Counted from the first letter of the stretch, positions 12,801 through 25,465 are shown. The stretch is 64,000 nucleotides of DNA from Primula veris (GCA_963682055.1 OY821749.1:27473631-27537630), one strand, 5' to 3'. Notes: generated by a model from the letters alone, not told the origin. Program-made: numbers and translations.

Positions 12801-13149
12801 ACTCGTAGAATTCTTGTAAAGAATTGAAGGAGTTATTGTGGACTTATCCAACCATAAGACGGACCATAAATATAAATGGTTATGGTTGATGCATCGATAA
12901 TATGGTCACATTTGACTGTTGTCCACATAAATACAGCACTTCCCAAACTCTTAGCCTTATCATTAAGTTGATGGCTCATGATCCGGATTATCCTGAAAAG
13001 TCTAGTCGACTTGATAATACCGAAGAGTAATAATCGAAATTTCGATTTGAATTACTTGAGTTTGGAAATTGAACATCCTGTCGATTATGTTCAAACCCAA
13101 ATGGACTCATGGAAAGTTTTGATGATGCGACTGCAAATGATTGCACGCA

Positions 13150-15260
13150 CTTCTTGGTCTTACGCACCAAGATTTATATTTCCGTGTGGGGTTATGCTAT
13201 TTTGCTGCATTGGTCCGTCATGAGGCCCATAGACACTCAAACACCATATGTGTACCAGCTGGTTACTGGTTATGAGCCAGAAGTCTCATATTAACGCGTG
13301 TTTAGAGTGATTAATTAATATTTTGATTGAGCCGCTATAGCGTTCAAAATATGGACCTCTGAAGGGGACATAAGTCGATTATGAATCCCCTGCCTATCAT
13401 TTGATAGAGTAACCTTGGCAAGCGATCTCTTTACCGCATGATATGCGAAAGTGACATCGCTAAGACTGTTATCCCCGTCGTTAGGGGGAGATTTGCACGT
13501 TACCGTCGATAAGGAACGACGTGAAATAACGTGGTATGACCCACTCAGTCTTAGCTTGATCCCCAAAACTGCACTTAGTGATAAGTAAGTGCATAGACTC
13601 CCTCAAGTCTACCTAAATGCCAGACGCATTTAATGACTTTATGAGATGTCACGAGATCATTTATACCTGCTGCAAAATGCTTGCAAGGATAGACGTCCCT
13701 GTCGGACGCCGTGTTCCTGTCGTAACACGTTGCTTTGGCCGAACCCGCCAAGCAAAGGACGCTGCCGTCGGCCGTCAGTCTGTCATCCTTCCTAAGATAT
13801 GAGGAAGTTGACCGGTTCTTAATTCGTTCAGCCCCAGAGGTGGTGAACTTAAACTCGTTTGTCGCACGAGATTATAAAGGATCAATGAGATGTGTGATTT
13901 CCTCCTCATCCTAAGAATCTCGAAATTTCTGTCGATCATGATATCTTAGACGATATTGAAGCGAAACGAAACTGTCATTGATTATTTGTTCATATATTCG
14001 GTGACGACTGATAATATGAACAAATTATGACAGGGAACCATGTACCGTTGCCTGAAGTCAACGGAGAATAGACTGTACTAATGGAAACTTGAAATCCAAG
14101 TAGACTCCTTAGCGAAAGTGTGTTCGGACCTGTAGATCCAACACCACCAATGTTAAACGAGTTCGTTTATTTGGTTATTCGTAAGAAAGAGTGATGAGAA
14201 TAATGAGATTGTAGAATGCTCGCCTAGTAGCGCAAGGCTTCTCTCACATCTTGGAATTGATTACGAGATGGTTGATTTCCTCGTAATGGACATTATAACA
14301 GTCCCCTACTTTACCAGTTTAGTAGTTTCCGAAAAACTGAGTATGCAGCCATGAATGTGGTCACGGTTTTATCTATATGGGGATTTAGACAAAGAGATAT
14401 AGATGAAGGTCCCTGTGTGACTTCATGTGCTTAAATCAAGTAGTTTCTGAACACGGAACACGATCTCAATTGACTGAGACGTTCACTATATGGATTAATA
14501 TAATCCGAGCGGATGTGGTATACCGCCTAAGTGAGTACTTGATTAGCTTGGGATACTTGAACAAGTATTATGCCCTTGCGTGTTTTATTACGCGATCCAT
14601 TTTTGGATTTGCCTTCGAGATGAAGGATCTTGGGAAGACACGGTAGTGACTCAACCTGATGATTGAGTCCCGTAAATATTGAATCTAAGTCCATGATTCA
14701 GACTACACCCAGAAGGTGTTATGACGTTGTAGTCATCATGACGCTAAGTCGTCAGATTCTCCCATGATCGTTCGATCACTAGACATTGATATAGACCCAG
14801 TCCGTCCCTGATGAGACGATGAAGAGATATTGAACCATAATGTTCATATCTAAGTACAATAAGCGCATCATTGTACTTGGTCTAATGTGCTAGGACGAAC
14901 ATCTCGTCTGTTGTGAATGGTATAGCTCGACACAACATCGCGCTAACACGCTGCCATCGAAATGGCACTAAAGACACATTCCCTTACCTTATGGTAATTT
15001 TGGAAGTGGGCTAGTTTATCCCATTTGCGTCATCGAGTGTACCTACCCCCTTCGGTACTCGAATTAACGCAACCCTTTTTCGGTTATACCGATGTCGGTT
15101 ACTTATCAGACCTGCATAAGTGATATTCCTAACATGGTATGTCTTTACCATTAGGAATAAGGCGACATCTTGGAGGTCTTGGAATGACTCCAAGTGAATC
15201 ACTCTGATCTATTCGTGCTCTATGAGACGACTAGAGAGTGTATATGGTTTCGAGCTAGTA
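13150..15260 (+). pseudogene. decayed copia pol: integrase C-terminus, reverse transcriptase, RNase H
   Basis: Homology to copia pol shows across all three frames. Near 13180-13270, VWGYAILLHW...YVYQLVTGYEPEV matches the integrase region read as WGHAIL...P.QLVFGQEP. Near 13325-13490 a YESP segment leads into a LGGE-like end. Near 14210-14646 the reverse transcriptase is visible: ARLVAQGFS, then RLSEYLISLGYLNKYYALAC and FEMKDLGKTR. From 14690 come SPMIVRSLD-like sequence and an RNase H end (GYLSDPHK, SWRS) to about 15250. Stops and frameshifts are frequent. The run GFA-FEMKDLGKTR (junction near 14613) lacks the roughly 28 residues that normally carry YVDD, so the catalytic core is deleted. Confidence 0.85.
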
Positions 15261-15399
15261 TTAGTCATATTTGAATTACATATGTTCTGTCTCACGATCC
15301 AGATAAAACACTTGTCATAGAAGACAACTTGTTGTTATTGATCAAGAGAGACATGACTACATTATGCTATTTAGCATTTCTCGCCGAAATTAATCTTCA

Positions 15400-16090
15400 C
15401 AAATGAAGTTTAAGAGCATCCAATTGAATGCTCGTTCTATTCCACGTTAGATTTTCTTGCATCCAGTCGTATGTAAGTAAATGAGGCATCCAGTCGAATG
15501 CTCGTACTCTTTCTTGGAATATGAAATCTTTGCACCCAGTCGTGTGCAAGTGAGGGGGAGCATCCAGGTGAATGTTTATTGCACTAATTACTACTTAGTC
15601 GAAATATTCGCACCCTGTCGTGTACAAGTGAGGGGGAGCATCCAGTCGCATGCTCGTGTACTCTTTTTGTCCTTAGACCAAGGTTTTTTTCCCACTGGGT
15701 TTTCCTTGGCAAGGTTTTTAGCGACACACGTTCCTATCATATCTCACTTAAGATTGCCGAAATTAGGGGGAGTATCCTGTTGTATACTTCTTACCACTGT
15801 GTACTCTTTTGTCCTTCGACTAGAGATTTTTTCCCACTGGGTTTACTCTGGCAAGGTTTTGATGAGGCACCTGTTTTGTGGTTGATCCCCTACTACTACC
15901 ACTGTTGCACTCTTTTTCCTTCGATCAGAGATTTTCCCATTGGGTTTGCTCTGGAAAGGTTTTGATGAGGCACACTGTTTTGTGGTTAGTTACTTACATG
16001 ATATTTCGGCCTATATCATTCGGCTACACAGTTTCTCCTAGGTACCGGTTTTGTCCCACACTGGGTTTTCCGGCCTTAAGGTTTTTATGT
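15400..16090 (+). repeat. tandem repeats between pol and the 3' LTR
   Basis: Two repeat types occur. The first, GCATCCAGTCGAATGCTCGT with GTGAGGGGGAGCATCCAG, recurs at about 15416, 15487, 15558 and 15637. The second, TCCCACTGGGTTT...GGCAAGGTTTT after CTTCGACTAGAGATTTTT, recurs at about 15690, 15830, 15930 and 16050. Such arrays between pol and the 3' LTR are common in plant copia elements. The three reading frames that overlap here are by-products of the repeats. Confidence 0.8.
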
Positions 16091-16154
16091 GTTTAGCACT
16101 GCGAATGAACTCGACTCAGATCAACTGCATGAAGACGAAGAATTCAAGACGTCC

Positions 16155-16164
16155 AAAGGGGGAG
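16155..16164 (+). other. polypurine tract of the copia element
   Basis: AAAGGGGGAG immediately precedes the TG of the 3' LTR. This is the expected plus-strand primer site for reverse transcription. Confidence 0.9.
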
Positions 16165-16367
16165 TGTTGTAAGATTATTGGACTCTTGGGCTTTTACTTA
16201 ATGGGTCCAGATGGGCTTGTAACCCTAACCCTATATCTATATAAAGAGGGCTAGGGGTCTTGTATTCATTCATCCATTCATATTCATTCATTAATAAAGA
16301 CGATACTGTTCTCCCCTCTCTCTAGTTCTGTCTCCCTAAATATATAGCTAATAGTTGTATTACAACA
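16165..16367 (+). repeat. 3' LTR of the copia element
   Basis: 203 bp, the same length as the 5' LTR with no indels. Seven substitutions separate the two LTRs (six transitions, one transversion), about 3.4%. The target duplication ATGTG follows at 16368-16372. Confidence 0.93.
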
Positions 16368-16372
16368 ATGTG

Positions 16373-16590
16373 AAAATTGTATTATAATAACTTAAATACT
16401 TTAGCTTTTGAAGACCAATCCTTAATTTTCCCTAAACTCGTCTCATTCCTCCAAATTTAAGGGAATGAATTGTTCGCTTATAAATTAAAAAATTAATGTT
16501 AGATGAAAGTAAAGTATTAAATAATATTTTTATGTTATAAGGGAGATGATAGAGTAATTGATGTGAAAATTGTATTATAATAACTTAAAT
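16373..16590. repeat. right part of the tandem duplication split by the copia insertion
   Basis: It begins AAAATTGTATTATAATAACT (end of the first unit) and then carries the second unit, from about 16396, homologous to 9506-9689. That unit again ends ATTGATGTG and is followed by a second AAAATTGTATTATAATAACT. So the original locus held two head-to-tail copies of about 190-200 bp before the retrotransposon entered the first one. Confidence 0.85.
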
Positions 16591-18110
16591 AATATGACTA
16601 TTATCTCGAATTTGGAGAAACTGGTTGGTTAACTGTTGCAGATGTTCTTATAGAAAGTAAAATATTCAAATTCAAGCTTATATTACCAGTGTTTCTTAGG
16701 CTTATACAGAAAAGCCAGAAAACAGGAGAAAAAACAGAGTATCAATGATCCATAACAAAAGTTCAATCCCTAATAAGGGACGACAGTCGACAAGCATAGA
16801 TGGAACGACATTGACCGCATAGAGGAATAGTTATATCGTTCTTGTCGTACGGTTTTTTTAATCTATAACAGATATAAACCTGGCTTTGAAATAACACAAT
16901 CGGCAGATTTGAAACTGAATAAAATTGTTGCTTTAGCAAAGTCGCCAAGGTAACATAAAAATAAAAAGTAAAAAAACAGAAACAACCCATCAAGTTAACG
17001 AGATTGGTGTGCTGAAAAGCTTTATCATTTCTGTACACACTTAACTATGGAATAAGAATTGTAAAACTAATACACAAGAAGAAGAAAAAAACACTTATCA
17101 GCAGGTTTAGGGGTATAAAAGGTAATACAAGGGGAAATACATCAATAAGTTCGTTCACCATTTTTTTTCAATTTCATTACCCTTTTATAAATCACGACGA
17201 CGTAACTCCCTCGTTCAGCTTCAAACATCGCTCATCTTTCTAATCCTAGTAATAGAACAAAAAATTAATAACGGTCAGAAATAACAGAATAGAAGTTTCT
17301 CGAAAAAAGCATGATGAAAAAAGGAAGAGGAAAAACAGGGAGCAAGGGACACGGAAACGAATCAAAAGAAACAGCCATAAAGCTATGCAAGGTAAATTGT
17401 AAGACTTTCCATGACAACTAAACGCTGCACCTAGTTTGCAAAAATATTAATCTAAAAGCTTTTGACAGATAAACTTTTTTCTTTAGCAATACTGTCGAGA
17501 CAATTTAGAATATACACAGATGTTTGGTTGCAGCTTTTAGCTGGGTCCATTGAGTATCAGAAAAGATCTGGGATCATCCAACTTAAAGTTTCTAACTTTT
17601 TTCAAACTTTTTTCAGGCCAGAAATCCAGACAAGCTCAGTTTTTAAGCTGGTCTACCAAAGTGCGTCCACCTTTTTAAGCAAAAAATATGAGCTTAAAAA
17701 ATGCAACCTGACAATGCTCTAGTTCCCATACCCTGGATTGGAGACATGGTCGCAAATGGACCAAATCTGCAGCATACACCAAAATAACTTGCCACACAGT
17801 TCACTGCCTAGGTCCCTAATATGAAGATGCAGTAAAGTAGTCCAGTGCCAACGATTGTTCAGAAAAATATAAAAAAATGAACATGGGAAAGGATTCACAA
17901 TTCCACATACATTATTGACAAGGTTGATTATTAGCCCAAAGAGAAGAAAAAAATAGAAGTCCAAAAGGAAAGGAAATCGACGTAAATGAGCATAAATTTC
18001 CCACGATTTATATGATTTAGGCATGAGTGAGCCAGCGACTAGAGGGTCCAAAACAACAGTTTGGGAATATCACCCTCCCATTAATTTAAAAGACCATCAT
18101 GTTACCTGTA
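16591..18110 (-). other. 3' flank of PCFS4, no further exon recognised
   Basis: About 1.5 kb downstream of the PCFS4 stop codon on the minus strand. It should contain the 3' UTR and poly(A) site. The reading frames at 16763-17038 and 17719-18051 (-) have no domain and no splice logic linking them to the gene. I see nothing else. Confidence 0.5.
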
Positions 18111-21100
18111 TCATGGTGCAGAGAAACCCAAATCCTTAAGAGAACTTTCCGATATGCAATTGGAATGAACAATAGGACCCTTCGAATCTCCCAACGGCAC
18201 GTTCAGGTAAACAGCTCCTTTAAACATCCATTCATCAGTGTTATTGTCGAAAATATCTTCAAAAATCTCACCACACAATACACACACACATTGGCCCTCG
18301 TCTGCAGGAACCATCACGACATCCTCCTCCGGCTCTTCACTTGTTTCTTCTTCCGAACAAATTTCGTCTTTCCCATAGACCCAATTCTCCGTATTGGCAT
18401 ACCAACACCTTGAATTAACTCCTTTACTGTTTTCCGGTTTTCTCAAGGCATGCCACTCTAAGTGTCTTTCGAATCTTTCTTTAAGCTTAAGGCGAAGACC
18501 ACATAAGTCGCATTGGTGAGGAAAGTTATCAAGGAGTTGGCTAATCACAGTTGGGTGTGATTGTCGAATTAGATCTGGCTTAAACTCTAAGCCAATGAGA
18601 GGTTTTACTTCATCAATACGGCAGTTTTCTGCAGTTTTGGGAGTATCATTTTTATCGGGTGATTTCATTTCATTTAATGCAACCGGGACGGACGTGATTG
18701 CGGGAACCGGACTTTTATTGACAATTGTTGATTTTGGTGACTCGGATTTCGATGCAGTAATCAAGCCCTTAGCCATTAATGTGCTGAGAAGACTTGACAC
18801 TGGGTCAGGTGCAGAATCTGACGGAGGAGGCTCAACTGGTAATGGTGGCGGTTCAGCCTTTTTCTTAGAGAGAGACTTGGCAGTTGATGATTTGGCTTGA
18901 GAAGGTTGACCAGTTGAAGATCCAGCTGTCAGTCTAGGATCCGTGCGCGTAACCTTAGGTAGAGATACGCTTGGTAGAGGGGGACTTTGGCCTGATAGAG
19001 ATGGGACTGTACTTGTTCCAGGTTTTTTTGTAAGCTTCTCATTTTTTAATTTCGAACTTACCACATTCTTTTTGCTAGTCTGGTTGGACAAAGGTTTTGC
19101 AGTAGAGGGACTATATTGGCTAGAAGATTCAGTGACAGAAATATGGGGCTTTGGCAAAACCGAATGCACCTTTGGAGCTGTTTTTTGTAATTTTTTTGGT
19201 GGAAGTTTTGGTGAATTTGTGGATAGTGTATCAGGAGAATATTGTGATTTTATATTTTTTGTCTGCGAAATTTGAGGTTTTCCGACATCTGGACGACGAG
19301 AGAACTTAGACTGATTACAGTCCTGTTCAGCTAGATAGTCTGGTAAATATTGTCGTTTTTGCCCGACGGATACAGACGGGACTATTTCGGGGGTTTTCAA
19401 TAATCCGAAATTTGACGTACCAACATGAGATGGAGTCATGTGTGACGGGATAGATGTTCTCATCAAAGAAGTTGTTGGCAGAGAAAGGCTACTTAAAGGA
19501 TTCGTTAACCTTTCTGAATTACCCAGCCTACCCCTACCCGAGCCAGAATAAATAGTTTCCACCGGATAAAGTGGCTCCTCCGTCCATGAGGGTGACCTTC
19601 GATTCCTAATTAGTGCATCAGTAGAAGCTTCTCTGTCGATTTTTGACCCAATTTCATGCATGTTCTGTGGTTCCCACAGGGTGTTTTCTAAGCCCTGCAC
19701 ATAAAAAAGATGTAAATGAATATATTATAAGCTAGTTTCGACCAATCAAAAACTTAGAATGCAACTTGGCAATCGAAAGAAACACTACTATAAAATCAAT
19801 TGATATCAAGAAAGTTGTACATGTCTCTCTATTAGAACAAAGTTTAACTTTATATTATTTAATACCTACACATTCACAAGACGCGAAGAGCAATTTCACT
19901 CTACTTTTAATGCAACTACGCCAAGATAGACCTGAAAGACCATCCATAAGAAAAGTTGCACTATATATTATTTACTCCAGGTATCATGACCAATATGTTT
20001 GCAATATCTTTATATGCATTCACATGATGCGACAAACTTCTAAGTGAACCTATATGTACCGGTTACTGAATTAACTAAAAGAACTTATACTTAAAGCCAT
20101 GCCAAAACAAGGTGACTCTTCTTCATGGTTATATTTCATAGTTTAGAGAATACTAAAACGACTCTATTAACACCTTACCGATCTATTGGGCTCCTCAGGG
20201 GTCCAGCGATGTCTCTGTGAAACACCAACCGAATGTTGGGCGCTTGCTTTAGATTTTAAGTCGTCCCACATATACTCCTCTTCATCTGAACTTTTCCAAC
20301 TTTCATCAATCCCACTATCAGGTTTACCAAAAATATTTTTCCCAGGCATCAAATGCAAACTACTTTTTTCTGCTACGGGGGCAGCAAAACTCGGGTAACT
20401 TTGCTTAATATCGAGACCGTTTCTACGGATAGACATGTTCTCTTCCAAATGATTGTTAGATATATACGAAGGCGTATTAATCACTCTCTTCTTCGCTCTC
20501 CCCATCTCCAACCCTGACTGGCTTGAATGATCGGAATCGTTGTCATAACTTCCATACGCAGCAATAATATTTTTCTCCCGAACAAATTCGTCAGGTACAT
20601 CTCTTTGACGCTGACTACTCTGCGAAATTAACCCTATCATGTAAGTATCAAAAGAAGCAATCAAAACACATAAGTTAGTTAAACGAAATAAAAAATGGAA
20701 CTCACTTGTGTTTTAAGAGTAGGTTCTAGCCATTGCCTACCCGAGTTCATTCCAATCGTCCTATCTAGCCTCTCTGTATCCTGAGGCGAGTTCACAAAAT
20801 GTCAAATAAGAGTAGTTTGTTAGCTTTTTGGTATTGAGCACAAAAGTTCATATTAATATACTGAAAGGACTACATTATCCCTTCTACATTATCTTAAGCT
20901 TGTCAAGTGATGGTGCAAGTCTTAACTCCATTTTCCTAATCTATCAGCAAATGCCATATTATAAAGGCTCACCATCTACCAAAAAAGATTGCTACAGGTG
21001 GCTTGTAATCCCCAAAAATTATCTATACAATTAGACCCTAAGAGCAGCGCAATTAGAGGTATAATAGGGTCTTTTATAATCACCATAAAAGGCTACAAAA

Positions 21101-24100
21101 TCGGCTTAAGTAGATTATAAGTCACTAGTTTGGATATTTTTGGGGGTTAATTACAATATTTGTGCATTAACATTTTATCAGATTTCAGTTCTGTACATGA
21201 GTACAAGATAACAAAAATGAAAAGAGTGAGTGATAGCGAACAATAAAGTTGGACCTCTAATATTTTATTTACTAGTACACTGAGTGTACTAATGCTGAGA
21301 AAAGTTAAACTAACATACTAATCACTAACTTTCCTAAGTCGTTGTACAAACAACATAAGCAAATGATTTTCATGTAAAGAACTGCAATTAACTCTTAGAT
21401 TGAACTACTTATGGAACATGAGTCAAACACAGGGATAGTGGTGGAAACTAAAAACGTAAAAAAGCAGATGACAAGAACAAGGTTAAGATTAAACTACGGG
21501 ATGCTAGTTGTCTAAATGAATGCAGAGATAGATAGACAAAGAGTGAGAGAGAGAGAGGGAGGGAGGGAGGGAGGAAGAGCGCGAGAGGGGAGGGAGGAGG
21601 GATAATGAATTACCCTGTCTGGTTGTTGAAGGCGCTGTCTTGCTTCTAAATACTTGGGATTCACATGAATACTATTTGCTGGGCGTTGAGACTGTGATCC
21701 AGAGGATGACCCATTTGAAGCATTAGAAAAGGCAAGTTCCTTCTCTATCATTTGAAGAGGCTGGGGAGGAAAAACTCCTTTCCATGTACCAAATAAATGC
21801 CGCATATTAGCATGTGTGGACGGGTCAACATGTCTGTACGCCTTGCAGAATACCTACAAAAAAAGAAAACAAATTGAAATAATTTTCAATTTCATAATAA
21901 ATTTCAGCTAGATGTTCCTTGAAGTACAGTTAAAAATTGGAGAAATACCTCAGGTAATCTGGCACCGAAGTATTTTATGTAGTCTCTTCCGATATTCTTC
22001 ACTATACTGTCTAAGAGATAAAGTGATGGAAGCTTTTGGTCACTTGGAACCTGAGGGAAAAAATGAGGGTCAGTAATTTAAGAATATTGGGAGCCAAATG
22101 GGAAATGTCAAAAACCCTATAGATAGTTCCGACTGGCATTAGATTTTACCACAATTTTATAACATCAGTCTATTCAATAGTCTTTCTCAAAGAAAATAAA
22201 TATCCAGTAGAGTTCAAGAGTGTAGAGCAAAACATAGAATAAAATGATAGCAACTAATCTGTTCACTTGTCTATTAAAGTTTTTAACAAAGACCATAAAT
22301 ACATTGCAAAGTGGTAAGCCAGCAAAAAGGAAAGAAATTGTTCTCCCCAATGCGAAAGCCATCATTGCATCTATTGTTATTATTATCTTTTTACAATGAA
22401 TGTACCAAATGTTCCTGCATATAGTGTCTAATAGAGCCTTTAGTATCTCCCCTAAGTACCCATTCTGTATTTCTCAGTTTGAGTAACAATCACCTCCCAG
22501 TCACATACTTGAAATAATTCTGCAATGTTAATATGCAGTCACTATACAATGTACCACTAATGGCAGGAATATTCTCTTGGACATCTTCAAGATCACGCAA
22601 GTCTATTTCCACAACAAAATTAGAACTTGAAACCAACAAGCACAAATAAAAATTAAGGTTCTTGCTTGAAAACCAAAATGCTTAAATACCAGACCTGAGA
22701 CCACTCTTCATAATAAAGGATAAAAAAAGGGGCAAAGGGCAAACCCGGTGCACGAAGCTCCCCCTATGCACGGGGTTCGGGGAGAGGTACCAGATAGAAA
22801 GAGTATCAGAGAATATGGACAGCAGCTGCAAATATAACTCTCCAAATATAGTGAAGATAATGCACTGGCCTCGCGAACTATTTTGTGTGCATGAATCAAA
22901 GAGGTAGGACAAGACCCAACTTAAAAACGTCCCATTCAAGTGCAGGACAATAATAAAATGTCATTTAAAAGTGCTTTGCTTGGACGCTATGCGGCTACAT
23001 ATCTCAAGAATTACTTGTACCCCAAAACAGCCAAGGAAAATAACTCAAAATTTAACACTTCTTCATAAATTAGCTTAAGCTAAAGAACCAGACTTATTCC
23101 CAGCCAAAGAAGCCCTAAGAGGGAAAGTAAAAGAAGAAAACAAAAGCAAGTGTTCCATCACTCATTGACATGATGTAATAAAAGCGAGCTCACATATAAA
23201 AAATCAGCTGTAATGAAATTTACAGGACAAGACATTGTTTTCCCTGAATGAGATAGCACTATTCATGGTTCTCCAACGGCAATACATTTCCGAAACTCAT
23301 ACCACCTGGCAAGATATCCTCAAAAGAGGAAAAACTCAGAACATTTCTGATCAAGTTTACGGCAAATCATGTGCGAGAATACTCTCCCACGTCTAAACAA
23401 TTGATCATTACAGTGACACTGACGGAACTTTAAATTGGATGAAAGGGTTGCATAATGCTTATAATAATACACGTAGATTACCATTCAGAACATTATTTAA
23501 AAGGTAACAAGAAACATTAACCATACAAACAAAACGCATAAAGAATATCAAAAGTAACACCGTCAATCTCTGTGAAGTTCGTGAATAATAACATAATAAG
23601 ATATCTGAAAGATACCATTGAATCAATTATGCTCGACATCATCCTTGTTATTTGATGGAGATTAAACAAGGTGACTAAAAGATTAAACGTTCCGAAAAGT
23701 TAAGGATTGATCTGTAACTCCATTGATGGGAGTGTTGTTACTTTCCAATAATTAGAAATTCAATTGACTATCAAACATTACCAGAACTGGCAAAAATTGA
23801 ACAAAAAACACAAACTTTTCACATCACTTTCATAAACTTATACGGCATTAAGAATACATCAAGATCTTATCCACTATCATTACCACATACTATAACACAA
23901 AGATTGCGTTTTTCCCACCTTTCTCTTACAAAACCAAACAACACACCACTATTTATCATTCCATAAACAAAAAACCTACAAAAACAAAAACTTGAATCAC
24001 CTCGAGAATATTGGCGCATATGGTCGCTGCGACCGCTTTCGCAGCATGCAGATTCTCGCCCGCAATTATTGTCAAATTAGTAATTATCGGCTTCGAATTA

Positions 24101-24294
24101 GATGTCAACTCCGCTAACGCAGTCCTATATTGCGCCACAAGCTCAAGAACTTCCTGCTGTTGCGAAAAACCCAATTCTCTCTCTCTATCTCTAAAATTCA
24201 TCGGGTTGTTCGCCTCTTCGGCTTGATCCAACCGAGCTTTCTTGATACCCAATTCTCGCGCTCTGTCGAATAGTCTACTTCGAGTACTCTCCAT
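18111..24294 (-). CDS. PCFS4: Pcf11-like polyadenylation and cleavage factor (PCFS4 type)
   Basis: Nuclear pre-mRNA 3'-end processing factor, homologous to yeast Pcf11; in Arabidopsis PCFS4 affects alternative polyadenylation of FCA and flowering time. Six exons, transcribed right to left: 24001-24294, 21949-22050, 21614-21853, 20706-20780, 20179-20619, 18111-19694. All junctions are GT-AG, phase 0, giving 911 aa. The CTD-interacting domain covers about residues 45-175 ([20 protein letters not shown], then [19 protein letters not shown] and [14 protein letters not shown]). A long low-complexity Ser/Pro/Lys-rich linker follows. The C-terminus carries two zinc-finger-like motifs: C779-x2-C782...H795-x3-H799 and C855-x2-C858...H894-x2-C897. 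Exon 5 could only be placed in frame with the acceptor before 20619; the ORF upstream of it is intronic. Somewhat longer than the Arabidopsis protein, mostly in the linker. Confidence 0.92.
21531..21600. repeat. purine microsatellite in PCFS4 intron 3
   Basis: GA and GGGA repeats (GAGAGAGAGAGAGGGAGGGA and similar) lie only about 14 bases inside the donor site of PCFS4 exon 3. On the transcribed strand this is a C/T-rich tract close to the 5' splice site. Confidence 0.85.
22690..22800 (+). mobile_element. SINE-like fragment (Au-SINE type) in PCFS4 intron 1
   Basis: The block CCGGTGCACGAAGCTCCCCC followed by CTATGCACGGGGTTCGGGGA closely resembles the well-known core of plant Au-type SINEs (GTGCACGAAGCTCCCGC...GGGTCCGGGGAAGGG). 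It is an isolated GC-rich patch in an AT-rich intron. I did not find clear target duplications, and the family name rests on recalled consensus, not on a search. Confidence 0.45.
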
Positions 24295-25180
24295 TTAAAA
24301 ATTTAAAAAAAAAATACAAAACTCTAGAGTAACACAAATCACTAAAAATAAAACTGGGCATAGCTAATTACATAATCCGAGTCTAAAGCTACAATTAAAA
24401 TAAATAAATTCATTGACCCTTTAAAGGATCTATGAATATTCTTCTTATTCTCTATTCCCATGCTCAAAAAAAAAAAGGTGAAAAAATAAAATAAAAAATA
24501 CCCATGAAGATAATTGGATTATTAAAGCTAGACCCAGTAGCGGGTATGAGCTAATTACATGGTACGCAATCTTGAATAATTCATGAGATTAAATAGGATT
24601 TGTACAAAGATTGAGCTGATTTTAGTTGCTAACGATCTGTGAATTGGAGACGAAGATCGGACGGTGGAGAGAGACTGGAATCGAGATTGTAGAGAGAGAT
24701 AGAGAGAGAGAAAGTACAGAGAACTAGGAAAGAGATATGTATATATGTATATATATATACTGTATATTATATGTATGTATGTATTATGTGTATATATAGA
24801 TATAGATATGGTGTATGTAGGTAAGTGGGATTATTTTAGATAATCTAATGGGCTGGGCTTAATTGGGCTTTTTGAAAATTTAAGTTGGGCTTAATTGTGT
24901 TTTTTGAGAAATTAAGGTGGGCTTAATTGGGTTATGGTGAGAAATGCATGTCGTGGTTGTGTTGTTCGTGAACAATTTCGTGTTTTAAAGCGTATGTTTA
25001 TGGGTTGTTTATTCGTCCGATTGGTGTACTCTTGTTTTGATGTTAAAGGTAAGCAACACATTAAAACAAGTTGTGAACAAGATTACACAAGCTATAAACT
25101 GCAACGTACCTTGTGTTTACTTTCGTACATCTCAATTAACAAGTTGAAATTATTTATATATGTTTACTTTTAAAGTAGAA
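24295..25180 (-). promoter_or_regulatory. 5' UTR and promoter region of PCFS4
   Basis: Upstream (to the right) of the PCFS4 ATG on the minus strand. It contains GA-rich tracts near 24680-24720 and a TATATG/TATGTA microsatellite at about 24736-24810. Three copies of a GGGCTTAATTGGGTT-like motif lie at 24850-24940. No single TATA box or start site can be chosen. The small frame at 24934-25173 (+) has no recognisable features. Confidence 0.4.
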
Positions 25181-25465
25181 AAGCGGTGACTTGGCATTGT
25201 TTTGAACGAGACAATTTTGTAACTTTGGAATGCCCATCATACAAGTGAGGTCTGAACGTCAAACCCTCATTTAGGAACGGAAGGAGTGCTAGTTTTAATT
25301 TGTTCAATAATTTTGAATAATGTTTCATATAATATTATAATTAGTGTAATTCATCAACTGATAACTTGACAATGTTAATAAACTAAAGTATAATACAATT
25401 AAAGTTTGACATAAGCAATTTTATTTATGTTATTTTTGTAAGTTTACTGAAGAACAAAACACTGG

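Larger units (their letters stand above)
9690..16367 (+). mobile_element. complete Ty1/copia LTR retrotransposon, defective inside
   Basis: A 6,678 bp element with two 203 bp LTRs that begin TGTTG and end CAACA, flanked by a perfect 5 bp target site duplication ATGTG (9685-9689 and 16368-16372). A purine tract AAAGGGGGAG sits directly before the 3' LTR. The pol order is integrase, then reverse transcriptase, then RNase H, which defines Ty1/copia. The coding region is broken by many stops and frameshifts and lacks the reverse-transcriptase YVDD core. I found no intact gag or CCHC zinc knuckle; 9893-13150 holds a leader and decayed gag/protease-like sequence that I could not assign. The LTRs differ at 7 of 203 positions. 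Confidence 0.95.

Noticed and set aside
15481..16254. Four overlapping plus-strand frames of 61-134 aa
   Set aside because: They lie in the tandem repeats and 3' LTR of the copia element and encode no known domain.
18595..19275. Plus-strand reading frames of 101 and 110 aa
   Set aside because: They are antisense shadows of the Ser/Lys-rich linker in the long last exon of PCFS4.
22682..22939. Minus-strand frames in PCFS4 intron 1
   Set aside because: They fall on a SINE-like fragment inside the intron and do not splice in frame with the CID exons.
24934..25173. 79 aa plus-strand frame upstream of PCFS4
   Set aside because: No domain or promoter evidence, in an AT-rich promoter region; length is compatible with chance.
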